Part shown: positions 36,203-47,564 of the stretch, one piece after another
Layout: each line of letters opens with the position of its first letter
Position numbering within the stretch: position 1 is the stretch's first letter
Origin: Pelagomonas calceolata
Lineage: Eukaryota > Sar > Pelagophyceae > Pelagomonadales > Pelagomonadaceae
Reading direction: 5' to 3'
DNA: 64,000 nt
Assembly (NCBI GenBank): GCA_918797485.1
Contig: CAKKNE010000005.1
Coordinates: 4,836,001 to 4,900,000 of the forward strand
The notes under the pieces: model-generated
Seen by the model: only the letters and a program-made list of their open reading frames with translations
Told to the model about the DNA's origin: nothing
The model's database searches: none
Translations under genes and position numbers: made by a program

Positions 36203-36610
36203 TCACTTCTCGGCGGCGGCCGCTTTCGCGCGGCGCTCGGCCGCTTCGGCCGCGCGGCGCCGACGCGTCGCCGCGTCGACGACGGGCGCCGGTGCTGTCT
36301 GTTGTTCCGCCGGTCTCCGCGGCGCGGCCGTACCGGCGTCGCTGTCGTCCGGTCGCGGGCCGCCGCGCAGTTGGGCGTCGAACTGTTCGGCGGTGAACGT
36401 GCCCGCGATTCTTCGGCCGCCGTTGAATACGCTGTAGGCGGAGGTCTCACCATCCCACGCGTCTCTACCGAAGACGAACGGCGCGATTATCAGCAATAAT
36501 AAGGCACAAGGGCCGCCGAAGCCGCTCCTCGTCGCGTACGCCTGCAGCGCCACCGCCGCCGCCGCGATGGCGAGGTCTCGCTTCGACCACGCGTTTGCGG
36601 CGCGTACCAT
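36203..36610 (-). CDS. SAYSvFN-domain protein (SAYSD1-like)
   Basis: 135 aa. Two hydrophobic segments near the N-terminus (LAIAAAAVALQAYA and ALLLLIIAPFVFG) are followed by GETSAYSVFNGGRRIAGTFT and AEQFDAQLRGG, matching the SAYSvFN signature (PF10260). Human SAYSD1 is an ER membrane protein that recognises UFMylated ribosomes at the translocon. The Lys/Ala/Arg-rich tail is unstructured. The upstream 110-codon frame (36613-36942) ends in a TAA that overlaps this ATG (TAATG) and may be part of the transcript. Confidence 0.7.
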   Translation of the reverse strand: MVRAANAWSKRDLAIAAAAVALQAYATRSGFGGPCALLLLIIAPFVFGRDAWDGETSAYSVFNGGRRIAGTFTAEQFDAQLRGGPRPDDSDAGTAAPRRPAEQQTAPAPVVDAATRRRRAAEAAERRAKAAAAEK

Positions 36611-38860
36611 TATTGCTCTTGAGAGTCGTCGTCCGGGACGATGGTTGCGAAGTCGCCGAACAGGTTCGGGATCTTTGGCGGGTCCTTGCCGATGATATGT
36701 ACGAGTCCTGAGCGCTGCACTTTGCTCGAAACCGGCGGCGGCGTCACGAGGCGGCGTTGGCTGTTCACGGGAGTGTGAGGGTCAGAATCTTCGAACTGTA
36801 TTTGCCCAACGGGAGTGCTGTGAGACATCTGTGGAAGTCTCCGGAGGTGCTGCGAGTTTTGAGCTTGCGTTGGAAACAGTGCAAGTTCCACTGAGATGCT
36901 GCTGGTCGTCGCGGAGCCAAAAAAATGCTGTACACCGCTCACGGAGTATCCTGAGAGGGGATGAGCTGTCTGGAATTGCGCTACGGTGCCTTAAGTGGTC
37001 GTGTATGCCTGGCAAATGTTGCTCTGTTGCGGCTGATGTGGACGCAGGCGGCCGCAAACAATGGGCTGGAGGCATCCCACGGCACTCGTTGTGACCTGTG
37101 TAGATACCTCCTGGCCCCCGTTTTTGAATTTGGAGAATTAGGTCTCGGGTTTTCAAATGTGTGAAAACGCGGCATGCCGCTGTTTGAGTACCGTTCGGCT
37201 CGCGAATGGTCCAAAGAGATCAATGGGACACGTACTGAAGGCCGAAAAAATTAATTTTTTTAATTCGCGATATTGGCCGTCCCGCCATGACGGCCGCGCC
37301 GGCTGAATCCTGTCAATTCGTGGCCCGGAGGTCTCCCGGGGGTCGCTTTTGGTCGGTCATAGACGTGCGCAATCGCCTACGCCGCCTACGCTGCCGCTTC
37401 TAGAGTAAGATACATCTCCCATGGTCCTTTGCGCTATACCTCTATTGGCCATGATCCCCCAAAGTTTTCGATCCAGAGCTCTCTGGCGAGCCCCAAGAAT
37501 CGGCGCATGCGGCGTAGGCGACTATCCGACCTTAGATCTATCCCGGAGGACGTCCACGAGCCGATCTACCCCCGAAAAAAGTAAATAATTTGGGCCCGAT
37601 GGCGCCCCGTTCCCGTCAAAAACGTCAATTACCCGAGGGCCCCCAGTAGTCGCCGTAGCGGTCTCGTTGGACCCCATACTACCCCAGCGATAGTCAATTA
37701 CAAGTATATGACATCTACACCACGAGAAGGGTACTTTTGGCCGCCCACGCTCGGGACGTGAACATCTTGATCTGGACCTCGCGCAAGTCGGTCGATCATA
37801 GAACAAATGATCGCGTCATGGTCCATGGTGATGGTACACGGGCTGATGGTCGCCGGTCCAAGTGAAATGCCGAAATTAGCGAGATGTGGGGTCTCGAGAC
37901 CGACGAGCAGCCGGGAGCCTTCGGAACAGTAAATCAAATGTGTGACCACTCAGGCGGTTCGGATGGCCGGTCCTACAACTGAAGTGCCTAAAAAGCAAAT
38001 TTATTTTATAACTCACGGGTCTGGGGCCTTTCCGGTGCTCCGTCAACGTACCGTCGTCCGCGGAGAACGGGCAGGTCGGTCGATTGTGAATAGAACAACG
38101 GCGTTATGGTCCATCTGGATGGTGTCGTCGCTGATACTCGCGGGTCTAGGTTTTACGCGTGTCCTTAGGAAACGTGGGGTCGCGGATTCGTCGTTTCGCG
38201 CGGCTCTAACGGAGCACCTAAAATAGATGAGTAATTGTTCAATTGGCCTAGATGGACTCTACCACCAACAAACGGAAGGAAACGAACATAAACTCGGGAG
38301 TTGTCTAGTAGAATTCTTCTCCCGCCCTCCGAGCGCGCGCCGTCGGCTCCGGTTCCGTCGATTGTGTATGAAAACTGGGCTGGAGTTGATATAATGTGCC
38401 ATTTGGACGGTAGAAGGCGCCATCAATTGCTGGTGTATTTTGGCAAGCCGTAAGATTCATCCGCGAATGTCGCGAGCGGTGCCTTCCGGGAGGCGCGAGG
38501 GTACGTTCCCCGGCCGCTACTCTGAAATATTTGGTCTCGGCGAACGACTTGGATGTATTCTGAATTTGGGTCATTCTTTTGACGCTATCGAGGCGCATCT
38601 TTGAATTTTCTAGTGTGTCGTTTTACGCTAGGTAACTAGTGTCTTTTTACGCAGGTAAGGACGGTAGGCAATGTGTCGAGGCGGATCTGCGAATTGGCCA
38701 GCGGCTCGACGGAACTTCCGGGAGCCGCGAGGGTATGTTCCTCGGCCGTTTCGAGCGAAGAGTACGTCTATCGACGCGCCCCAAGTAGTGTTCTTCATTT
38801 GGTTATAATTATATGGACAGACAGACCCGTGCGGGGGGGAGGGTCAAGGGGGGAAACAGG
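36611..38860. other. 2.2-kb AT-richer region without convincing genes; diverged internal duplications
   Basis: GC drops clearly compared with both sides. Frames such as 36613-36942 (minus) encode peptides without recognisable domains. Two diverged duplications are visible. In the first, GGTCGGTCGAT...ATAGAACAA..G...GT.ATGGTCCAT occurs near 37788 and 38072; both translate on the minus strand as TI.MDH.A...(x)5IDR.AR. In the second, CCGGGAG(C/G)CGCGAGGGTA.GTTCC.CGGCCG occurs near 38486 and 38715. CTAGTGTGTCG and CTAGTGTCTTTTTACGC near 38611-38650 resemble the palindrome family. I read this as decayed, locally duplicated sequence, origin unknown. Confidence 0.5.
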
Positions 38861-41795
38861 CTAGCCCATCACGGTCTTGGAGGACTTGCCCGTGCTCGCG
38901 TAGAACGGGTTGTACTGCTTGAAGGTCGTGACGATCTCGTCGTCGGGCCCCAGCGACATGATGAAGTCGAGGCGCTCGAGGATCTTCGGGAGCACCTCGT
39001 CGTGCTTCGACTTGTCGAAGCCCGTCAGCGCGATGCGCAGCACGCCCGTGTCAACGAGCACGGGGCAGCCCAGCCGAAGGCTGAGTTCGCGGAACCCTTT
39101 ATTGGATAGGCCGAGCTTTTCCAATTTATCGCGCACATCCAACGTGATGAACGGCGGGCCGTCCGGCCGCGCCAAATAGTCGCAGCCCCACCGCGCCTTG
39201 TGTTCATCCACGAAGGCCAGCATGGGCTTCTGGAGCTTCTCCCACACGCTCGGCATGTAGGCGTCATCTAAGGTGTCGCGGTAGTAGGGCAGGTCGTGCA
39301 CAAAGACACTGGTAGGCCCCGTCGCGACCCGCTGGTAGTGGTCCACGAGGAAGGGCAACGAATCCTTGTCGGCCATGTACAGCGCCGGCTGGCCCGACGC
39401 GTACATCGACTTCGACGTACTCAACACAGCCACATAAATTTGATTCTTGTGCGGCATGCCGTCGTCGCGGTACCGCTTCCCCGAGTCCTGCTGCTGCGGC
39501 TGGTAGCCCTGATACGCAATATCGTGGATCACGGACACGTTGGGGCAGTCCCGGACCACGGCGTGGAACTCCTCGACCTCCTCTTCGTTCATCGTGATCG
39601 CCGTCGGGTTGTGCGGCTCCAACAGCAATAGCACCACAGGCTCATCTGGTAAAGCCTCGGCCGAGGCCTTGCGCGTCGCCTCGAAGAGGGCCTTGAAGCG
39701 CCCTCCCGGCTGCACCTCGACGATCTCGTGCTGCGACGTGTTCCGCGCCGCGTCGATCGTGGAGGCGTACGTCGGCACGTGGCAGACGACCTTGCCCGGC
39801 TTGAATAAAGAGAGGAGGTGCTGGAGCAATACTTTCGAGCGTAGCGCGGAGATGGCGACCTGCCGCGGCTGGACGTCGACACCTAGTCTCTGAAAAATGT
39901 CCGCCACTATCTGTTTATCTTTCGGCGTCGCGTGCGTGACGTAGCCCCTACTAACATTCTTGAACTCCGTGCGGTCCGGCGTATCTCTATAAACGCCGCC
40001 GATCGTCAGGTTGTAGAACGGCGGCGGCGGTACTGGTGAAGAGGAGGACGCGCCGGGTAGACCAGACGTAACTTGCAAATTCTCGTAGAAGGCCTTGTAC
40101 TCTCCTAACCTTTCCTGGAAGGACATGGCGTGCTCGCCCATGTCGCGTAAACCCGTCACGAACGTGTCGGGGATGACGGGCTTCTGGAAGTGGTGCGCCT
40201 GGATCTTCACGAGCTGGACGGGGTCGTAGGCCGCCTCCACGTTCGTCTTGATGGTGTCGACCTCCGGCGTCTCGAGCCAGGACCGTTCCTCGTTCCACTT
40301 GAAGTCGTTCGAGAGCGGCTCGTTGTCGCCCTCGACGCGGCGGAAGGCCTCCAGCAAAGCGCGCATCTCCGGCGTCTGGCAGACGCCCACCGCATCAATC
40401 ACGTCCTCGAGGAGCGGCTCCGACGGGCGCCGCTCGAAGACCGCTAAAGCATGGGTGGGCGGGTGGTTCGACGGGATGCGCTTGCCATTATCATCCAGCT
40501 CCGTCCAGTAGAGCTTCGCCGCGTCCAAGACACTAGCTTTGTTGATGCCGACGTCCTCGAAGAGCTCCTCGTGGACGTCGTGGTACTCGCCGACGGCTTT
40601 CAACGACATGTCGCGCGCCGCCGCGATCTGGTCCCTGACGACGCCCAGGCGGTCCTGTCCTACCAGTTCCCCAAAAGCCCCCTCAACATCAAAATCCGGG
40701 TGGAGGACGCCGTACGGCAGGGGCCCCTCCAACGTCTTCCCATTCAACTCCGCGTGGTGCTGCACGACCTTCGTGACGATGGCCGCGCCGTAGTTGCCGC
40801 CAATGTTGTTCGCCGTCTTCGCGAGCTTGCCCGACACGGCCTCCGGCCGTAAAGTCACGTGCGTGTCCTCGGCGCCGGCGTCCGTCGCGTCTAGTAATTT
40901 AAACCACTCCGTGAAGTTCTGGGCCTTCTCGAGCGTCTTGGGAGAGACCTCCTGGTTCAGGGCGACGCCGCCGCCCCCCAGCAACTCGTAGGCTCCAAAC
41001 ACCCACTTCGCGCCGGGCTGGAGCACCGTCGCGGCGCGCGTGTCCGTCGCCGACATCTTGACGAACATGGCGGCGTCGATGCCTGCGTTTATTCGTGTCT
41101 CTCGTTCGACGGCGTCATGAGCGTCCAGCTCTGTCGAGGCGACGACGTCGCGTCGACGGCGTCTCGACGCCGTCGCGGCGACGACCGGAAGGCGTCGACG
41201 ACAGAAAGGACGCCGAAACGAGACCGACGACGTTCTCGAGGATGGCCTTCTTCTCCGGGTGGCGCTCCACGTACTTCTGGGCCGCGTCGGCGAGCATGCG
41301 CGCCGACGGGCCGTTCTGCGCCGTGACGACGAACTCCGTGGCCGGGCCCATGCTGTCGAAGATCTCATCGTAGTCGCCGCCGAGCTGTCTTCCATTCAAG
41401 ACGATGCGCGGGCTCGCGATCTTCTCCCCCAATTCCTTGATGACGCTCGTCTGGGGCAGCTTGATGTCGCCGGCGGGCACGACGTACTCGTCTCCTCTGT
41501 GATGGAGCGTCACGCCGTCCTTTTCGATGTCGTCGGCGTAGCGGCTCACCAACGAGAGGTTCGAGGAGACCTGGGACATGAGCGCGAGGAGCGTGTTGTT
41601 CACGGCGCCGGCGCCGAAGGCGACGATGCCCTCGTCCTCCTTGAAGCCGAGCTTGTTCGCGGCGTCGACCTTGGACGGCTGGAGGCCCGAGACCACCTCG
41701 GGGCCCTGGTCCGGCAGGCTGGCGAGGGTGCGCGCGTGCACCGGCGTCTTCGCCAGCGCCGCGGCGGCGTGGCGGGCTCTCTGTACGAAGAGCAT
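38861..41795 (-). CDS. PLP-dependent aminotransferase-like protein (fold type I), mitochondrial-type N-terminus
   Basis: Exons 41795-41225 and 41082-38861; spliced 930 aa. The N-terminus MLFVQRARHAAAALAKTPVH is Arg/Ala-rich and presequence-like. Residues 40-430 form an unusual extension I cannot assign. From about 440 the aspartate-aminotransferase fold appears: SFQERLGEYKAFYENLQV, PTYASTIDAARN, LLEPHNPTAITM, SVIHDIAYQGY (the Asp that contacts PLP) and VLSTSKSMYASGQPALYMAD, whose Lys is the likely Schiff-base residue. The C-terminal small domain ends VDTGVLRIALTGFDKS. The reaction is not certain; aspartate or a related amino donor is the natural guess. Much longer than ordinary aminotransferases (~400 aa). 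Confidence 0.72.
41083..41224 (-). mobile_element. Decayed introner-like intron of the aminotransferase-like gene
   Basis: GTCTCGTT...TAAACGCAG; excision joins ENVV|GIDAAMF in frame (phase 1). TIRs are gone, but the GCGTCGACGCG hairpin-like core (GTCGACGCGACG / CGTCGAGACGCCGTC) is introner-like. The exact 5' site is inferred; other GTs lie nearby. Confidence 0.6.
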
Positions 41796-42161
41796 CTTTG
41801 TCTTGGGTCACTGAGCTCGGAGCAGTGCGTGTTCGCGAGGCGCGCAGAGTTCTTTCGGCGCGGTGGTGGCGTCGACAGAGTGTCACTTACACTCCTGAAC
41901 GCTGTTGGAAGCCGTCTAGCTCCGCTCGGAGCGCGTTTTGGCAGCTCTTTTTGCGGCTGATGTGTCTAAAAAATCGCATCGGAAGATGCTCTGACGCGCG
42001 GAGAACGCGTCAGCCACCCGTCCAAGGGGCCTCTCGATGCGTGAAACCCGCGTCGAGAGCTAGGGCCAGGAAACGACGTACCCGCACGGCATCCGATCGA
42101 GTTGGCCTCGGCATAAAATCGACTTGCCTGATCGCATAAATAACTCGCTGCGAGTAGAAAT
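41796..42161. other. Divergent spacer, aminotransferase / glycerate kinase
   Basis: About 365 bp between two start codons. No palindrome copy, no repeat and no gene recognised. Confidence 0.35.
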
Positions 42162-43636
42162 ATGCTCACCTACGCCACAAGGTCAGCCCTGCTCCTGAGG
42201 CCGCTCATTCAGAGCACCAGAGCAACGGCTCGAGCTCTCTCAGCCACCCCTTACCTGGACCGCACGCAGCAGGGCCCGGTGTGGCCCACATTAACACAAA
42301 AACCGGACGAGAAAACCCTGGAGAAGGACGGCAAGGGCGTCTGCGCCTGGCTCGGCTCCGCGAGCTCGAAACCGGCGGACCTTGACGCACAGCTCGCCGC
42401 GCGCGTCTACGACCTCTACCTGCCCGTCTACTACTGGTGCAAAGACGTCGTGGAGAAGAACCCCACCAAACCGACGGTCATCTTCATGAGCGCGCCGCAA
42501 GGCTGCGGGAAGACGACGATCTGCGACGCTTTGGTCGAGCGCTTCGCGGCCGACGGCAAGCAGTGCGCCGCTCTGTCGTACGACGACTTCTACCTGACGC
42601 ACGCGGAACAGAACGAGGTCGCGAAGACCCACGAGCACAACCGGCTCCTGGAGTTAAGGGGCAACGGCGGCACGCACGACCTCCAGCTCTTCGACGACGT
42701 GCTGACCTGTGTGGAAATCAAATTTCTCGCGGCGCGTCTCCACGCCATCGACGCGACGCCTGCTCGATAGCGTGGCGATGTCGGTTCTTCACCGCTCGAC
42801 GGAGCTAGCACGGCCGCGCCATCACCGAGAAATGACTTAGTGAAGAATTGTCGGGTGCACCCGACGCACTGGTTGATTCGTGCTGAATCGTCGCGTCGAC
42901 CTCCACGCCATCGACGCGACGCCTGCTCGATGGCGTGGCGGTTTGGGTCTCTCACCGCTCGACCGAGCCAGCACGGCAGCCTCATCGCCGAGAAACGACT
43001 TCGTGAAGAATTGTCGGGTGCACCCGATACACTGGTTGATTTCCACACAGGTCCTGACCGCCCTGAAACGCGACGGCAAGGCGAAGGCGCCGCGCTACGA
43101 CAAGACGGCCTTCGGCGGCTTCGGCGACCGCGCCGGGCTCGTGGACGTCGAGGGCGCGGACGTCGTGCTGGTTGAGGGTTGGATGGCGGGGTTCAAGCCC
43201 GTAGCGTCCCGCGTCGACGCGTCGACGGCGCCGAGGGGGTCACGGTCGCATCGACGGAGCCGAGGGGGTCACGGTCGCATCGACGCAGGTCGGCGCCGCC
43301 GCCGCGACGGCAGTCGACGTGGACCTTGGCGCCGTCGACGCGTGCCTGGGCGCCTACGCGCGGTGGGACGCGCACGCCGACGCGTGGCTCGTCGTCGCGA
43401 TCGATTCGCCGGCGGACACGGTCTACGGCTGGCGCCGCGAGGCCGAGCGCCGCGCGGGCGGCGGCCTGAGCGACGAGCAGGTCCGGGACTTCGTCGGGCG
43501 CTTCCTGCCTTCTTATGAAGCGTATTGCCCGGCATTATACGCGGCGGCGGCGGGCAGTGGCGTCGACGCGAAGCCCACGCTGCGGCTCGACGTCGACACG
43601 ACGCGGTCCCCCGTCGGCGCGGTGCGCGGCGGCTAG
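42162..43636 (+). CDS. GLYK: D-glycerate 3-kinase (photorespiration)
   Basis: Exons 42162-42698, 43051-43200 and 43289-43636; spliced 344 aa, all phase 0. GLYK phosphorylates D-glycerate to 3-phosphoglycerate, the last step of photorespiration. MLTYATRSALLLRPLIQSTR is a targeting peptide. The P-loop VIFMSAPQGCGKTTICDALV lies near residue 110, SYDDFYLTHAEQNEVA near 155, then VDVEGADVVLVEGWMAGFKP, DSPADTVYGWRREAERRAGG and VRDFVGRFLPSYEAYCPALY, all standard in plant-type glycerate kinases. The end DVDTTRSPVGAVRGG resembles the normal 'ID..R.P' finish. Introner 1 is a tandem composite; intron 2 is a decayed one. Confidence 0.93.
42699..43050 (+). mobile_element. Composite (two-unit) introner, intron 1 of glycerate kinase
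   Basis: Outer target copies GTGCTGAC (42699-42706) and GTCCTGAC (43051-43058). Two long-type units are joined near 42886: the first lacks its last nine bases (TTGATT, then stops), the second lacks about 33 bases of its left end (starts CGTGCTGAATCGTCGCG). Only the outermost TIRs survive. Excision joins LFDD|VLTALKRD. Confidence 0.92.
43201..43288 (+). mobile_element. Decayed introner-like intron 2 of glycerate kinase
   Basis: GTAGCGTC...CGACGCAG; the next exon starts GTCGGCGC. Inside, a 29-bp unit (GCCGAGGGGGTCACGGTCGC then ATCGACG) occurs twice in tandem. Excision joins GFKP|VGAAAATA. Confidence 0.75.
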
Positions 43637-43978
43637 CCTAGTGTTGTGCTTAACTCTATTGTCCATATCTGCGTATTCTTACGGTGCTAGGACTAGTTTT
43701 TGGAGCCCCAGGACTAGTGGTGCAAAAAACTAATTGCTAGCGTCTGTGAGACACTAGCCAGCTCCGAGAGGATCAGTGTGATTCACGCTGCTAAATGCGT
43801 ACAGGAAGCACCGATTTAGATAAAATTCGCAAGACAAAAATTACACGATAACCCACAATGCTAGCGACCTTTGTTCTCGACGGCGCGATGACGACGACGC
43901 GGGCTCGCGGGTAAATTTCATTATTATAAAAGATACATAAACAAAAACATAATGCTCCCCGCCGTCGTCGAGCACAAC
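43637..43978. other. Convergent spacer, glycerate kinase / Vps34
   Basis: AT-rich, about 340 bp. Holds ACGGTGCTAGGACTAG at 43681 and the palindrome at 43736, the one copy not next to a start codon. No gene seen. Confidence 0.4.
43736..43758. repeat. GCTAGC near-palindrome, convergent location
   Basis: GCTAGCGTCTGTG followed by AGACACTAGC. The exception to promoter placement: it lies between two stop codons. Confidence 0.6.
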
Positions 43979-46900
43979 TAGTACTTGAACGCCACCGCCA
44001 TGCGATGGAACTTTTCCAGCACGACGGGCGCGATGGCGTTGAGCGACTCGTGGATGAGCTCGAGGAAGAAGTGCTCCGCGTCCTCGTCCGACAGGTCGAG
44101 CCGGAAGCGGTCCTGGAATTTTTGGGAAGCGTCCTCGCTCAGGTGCTCGACGCCCGCGTCCTTCATCAGCGACATTAAATTCAGTAACAGGGGCGCGTGG
44201 CGTCGCAAGCAACAATACGCCTGGCAGCACTTGGTTCGGAACTCCGTCCAATTGGCTCCGTCCGGGTAGCCCATGGCCTCGGCCATCTCTCGAGTTAACC
44301 GGAACGGCGGCGGGTACGGCTTTGGATCTCTACCGAGGATGAAGCCGAAGTCGATGTGGAAGAGCTGGCCGTTCTTGCGGACCATGATGTTGTCTAAATG
44401 GCGATCGCCGACGCCGAGGAGATATGTAATCACGCAGTACCCGGCGCACGACTTCGTGAACGCGTCGACGGCGTCCGCTCTGACGCCGTTCGGCGCCGCG
44501 GCGTCGGGGTTATTCGATCTCAGATAATTCAGGATCGACGACTGATTCTCGGCGAGAATGTCGGATATGGCCTTCGAGTCCTCTACAAATTGCACGATGC
44601 CGCTCGAGGCCCCCGTAGCTAGAGCCCCGTAGCAAGTCAGCTTCATGTCCAGGTTCACGCGCTTAAGCAATAAATCCATAAGAAGTACAAACCTGTGCGG
44701 AAATCAAACATTCGGGCGCCCCGCATGTTGAAGGTTTCTCGAATAAGCGAACACTGGTTGATTTCCACACAGGCACTGACTGCAGCACGACCTGGTCCTG
44801 CCGCAAATCGTCGCCGTGTTTAACAATGACTCGGTACGGTTTTGTAGTTGTGGGCTCGTCCGGTGCCGTCGGCGGCTTCGCGGGTTTGTCACCGAAGGCC
44901 GCGTCTCGTAACGCGTCGAAGAAGCCGCCGTCCTGCGTGAACGATATGAGGCGCGTCGAAGGCGTGGAGCATCACACATTGAAGCCACGAAGGTACACCG
45001 AGGCGCGCGGTCGACGGCGCCCGCTTCCTTGGCGGCGGCGGTGGAGGCATTTGCGGCGGCGCCGCAGTCGTCTGCGGCCTTCGAACCGTGAATCCAACGA
45101 GCGAAGGCGTCAAGGCGGATTTAAACATGGTCGGCGACGAAGTCGGCGCGTGCAGACCGCTTATCATAACATCTGGATCGAGTGGGCACGGGACGCCGCG
45201 CTCGACAACTAAGGATGGCGTCCGCAGCGCTCCAAGCGCCTCCCTCAACTTCTTCTGCTTCTGAGGTGCTCTCCCCTTCTCGTCTTTGGCGCGCGCCTGC
45301 GCCTCCAAGACGCCGACGATGAGTTCCTCCTGGGCTCGCAGCGTCGCATACACGTCTGGCGCTTTCTCGGCGAGGTCCTCGGCGAATCTACCTCTAAACA
45401 CGCGATACGTAGCACAGGACTGCTCGTCGGTCGCGTCCTCCGCCTGCGTGAGAATTGAGGCGTCGCGTCGATGGCGTAGAGGGGGGGGGAAACGCGACAT
45501 ATCGAAGCTGTTTGACGCCGCATGCGCACGCCTACTTTCAGATACCACCACACGAAATTTGCGACCGCGATTGATTGCGCAGCTCTCTCCGAAAGAAAGC
45601 TAGCGAGAGGCGAACGACCCTTCTCGTCCTTCTCGTCGTAGCGCAGCGCTTGCACGAGCTGTAGCAAGTAAGTAACTAGCTCGATGTCAGACGCCTGGCG
45701 AAGAGCGTCGACGGCGAAGGCTCGCACGACGCGTCGCTGGTAGGCTTGATCTGGTCCCAATAGTTTAATGGCATCCGCCACATCTATCCGAGTCCACTGC
45801 TTGAGTAAAGCAGGTACCTGTGCTACTTCCGTCGCGTCGCGCCAATCAACGGCTAACAAGAACTTCGGGAGGGCTTTCTTCTCCCCCGTAAGCGCATGCC
45901 GGAACTTCCACAGCAGCTCGAGGTCCGACGACGCGAGCGAATCGCCGGGCGCCGACATAACGCGCTTTAGCGCTCTTCCTTCCTCAGCGTCGGGCCGCAG
46001 CTCTGTGTCGACCAAGGCGCGCGTCGCGTCTCTGGCTAGCGCACCTGCGCGGGAATTGCGGTGAGTGACGCGCCGCGTCGATGGCGTGACGCTGGAAACG
46101 CGCGATACTTCTCCTCCGCGGGCGTTCCGCGAGCGGCCTGGGCTTCGTCATCATCGAAGTCGTAGACGATCACGTCATTGTTCGTCTCGAGTCCCGCCTG
46201 CTTCAGCGCCTCACTGAGTTTCGAGGCATCGTCGCCGGTATCAGCGGCGTCCGCGACCAGTCGGGCCAGCGCAGCATCCACATCGGGCGCCACCGGCGGC
46301 GGGCCGTAGGGCCGCTCCTCCCAGAGCACAGGGTGGTCGAACTTGGGCAATTCGACACAAAGGAAGGCTCTATCAGCCATCGCGCGCTCGTCGTCGTGGC
46401 AGTGCGGCGCCCGCAGCCACTTCTCCCGATCATTTAAGGCGGCCCGCTGCTCGCCGATGCGCTTCAACGCGAGGTCGTCGAGCCAGTCCTCCCGCTCGTC
46501 CAGGATCGACCCGTGGTCGCCGCCGAAGCCCTCGCGAAAGACCTCGGCCCGAAACAAGTGGTCGTGCGGCGCATATCTTTTATACCCGCCCTCGGCCTCG
46601 GCGTCGCCGCGCAGCTCCCCGTGGAAGGCGCCCAGCCGGCCGCCGACCTCGGCGCTCGCGTGCGCCGCCTCGAGCTCGGCCTCGGCGGCCTCGGCGTCGT
46701 CGTGGAGCGCCAGCTTCTGCAGCCCGCCGCGGAAGACGCCCCGGGCGTCGAAGACGGGCAGCGACGCCGCCGCGACGATGGCGCCGGCGCCGTCGCGCAC
46801 CGTGAACACGAGCAGGCTGTCGCGGCTCAGGTCCCGCACGCGCACGGGCAGGCCCAGGGCCTCGCCGTAGAAGAACGCGACGCGCTGCTCGTCGTACGAC

Positions 46901-47124
46901 GCCGCGCCGCTCGTCTCCGCCTCGACGGCGTGGAGCGGCGCCCCGTTGTTCAGGACCTGGCAGCCGACCGACAGGTCCGCGTCGCCGCCCTCGCGCCAGC
47001 GCGACGCGTTCCCGTGGATGCCCGCGGGGTCGACGCGGTTGAGCGGCAGCTCGAGGTAGCAGACGCCGACCTCCAGCTCGGCGCTCAGGGAATGCGAGCT
47101 GTAAAAGGGAAAGCTTTTGTACAT
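43978..47124 (-). CDS. VPS34: Class III PI 3-kinase, Vps34
   Basis: Exons 47124-46104, 46044-45530, 45443-44997, 44932-44781 and 44692-43978; spliced 949 aa. Vps34 makes PI3P for autophagy and endosomal sorting. C2 domain: YLELPLNRVDPAG, then VFTVRDGAGAIVAAASLPVF. Helical domain: DLELLWKFRHALTGEKKALP, RVVRAFAVDALRQASDIELV and TYLLQLVQALRYDEKDEKG. Kinase: CPLDPDVMISGL, MFKSALTPSLVGFTV, VKHGDDLRQDQVVLQFVLLM, CVITYLLGVGDRHLDNIMVR (catalytic loop) and LFHIDFGFILGRDPKPYPPP (DFG and activation loop). Four introns, all introner or decayed, are removed in frame. Intron 2's 5' site is uncertain by 6 bp. Confidence 0.95.
44693..44780 (-). mobile_element. Short introner, intron 4 of VPS34
   Basis: Element 44693-44772 with CTGTGCGGAAATCAA and TTGATTTCCACACAG; flanking 8-mers GTACAAAC and GCACTGAC match at 5 of 8. 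In gene sense the intron starts GTCAGTGC. Excision joins QDQVVLQ|FVLLMD at the exact Vps34 consensus. Confidence 0.9.
44933..44996 (-). mobile_element. Decayed introner, intron 3 of VPS34 (64 nt)
   Basis: GTACCTTCGTGG...TTCACGCAG, with the core CTCCACGCCTTCGACGCG. No TIRs or target copies left. Excision joins ARLG|DGGFFDAL. Confidence 0.7.
45444..45529 (-). mobile_element. Decayed introner, intron 2 of VPS34
   Basis: GTGCGCAT (or GTAGGC six bases earlier) to CTCACGCAG, containing the CTACGCCATCGACGCGACGC core. Excision joins WWYLKVG|AEDATDE, where other Vps34 proteins have WYL.VE.ED. Confidence 0.7.
46045..46103 (-). mobile_element. Decayed introner, GC-AG intron 1 of VPS34 (59 nt)
   Basis: GCGCGTTT...CCGCGCAG; the next exon starts GTGCGCTA, 5 of 8 like the first 8-mer. 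Core TCACGCCATCGACGCGGC. Excision with the GC site joins EEKY(R)|ALARDATR, matching the family's '.KLARS'. Confidence 0.75.
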
Positions 47125-47564
47125 GGTTGGTTCTCGGCCTCTCGCGCGTCGATGGCGTGCGCTCCTGTATGTATGGTTCACAGCCTCGCGTCGATGCGTG
47201 AGTGCCTGTTTCGCGCAAGCCCTGCTCAGTGCTGTTCACAGGCGCTCTCCGCGCTCGCGCCACCAAATGATGACCGGCGAATGGCGCAAAATGCCGCCAA
47301 AAACGCTGCGCGTGAAAGACTTGCTAGTGTGTAACTGGACGCTAGCTTGTAGACGCCGCAGCGCTCAATTTTACGCGATGTGTGCGTGATTTTGCCATCG
47401 CATCAGTGCCTCAGACTCTGCAAGTGACCGCTGCTGCGCAGCGCGAAGCATCGAGCGCTGCACACCCTTTTGGTGTGGTGAGCCGAAAATCGGGACGCGC
47501 GGCGGCGGGAGCGCGAAGCGCTGCTTCGGGAGCCGCGCAGCGGCGGAACGGAACGCTAGCGAAC
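47125..47564. other. Divergent promoter, VPS34 / AP2-like gene
   Basis: About 440 bp between starts; holds the palindrome at 47323. GCGTCGATGGCGT at 47147 resembles an introner core fragment. No gene seen. Confidence 0.4.
47323..47346. repeat. GCTAGC near-palindrome
   Basis: GCTAGTGTGTAAC followed by TGGACGCTAGC. It lies about 200 bp from the VPS34 start and 219 bp from the AP2-like start. Confidence 0.6.

Noticed and set aside
36782-37156. 124-codon minus-strand frame in the AT-rich island
   Set aside because: No domain and overlapping alternatives in other frames; not supported as a gene.
40530-40545. AAGACACTAGCTTTGTT as a palindrome copy inside the aminotransferase gene
   Set aside because: Only half of the motif is present and it lies in conserved-looking coding sequence (INKASVL).
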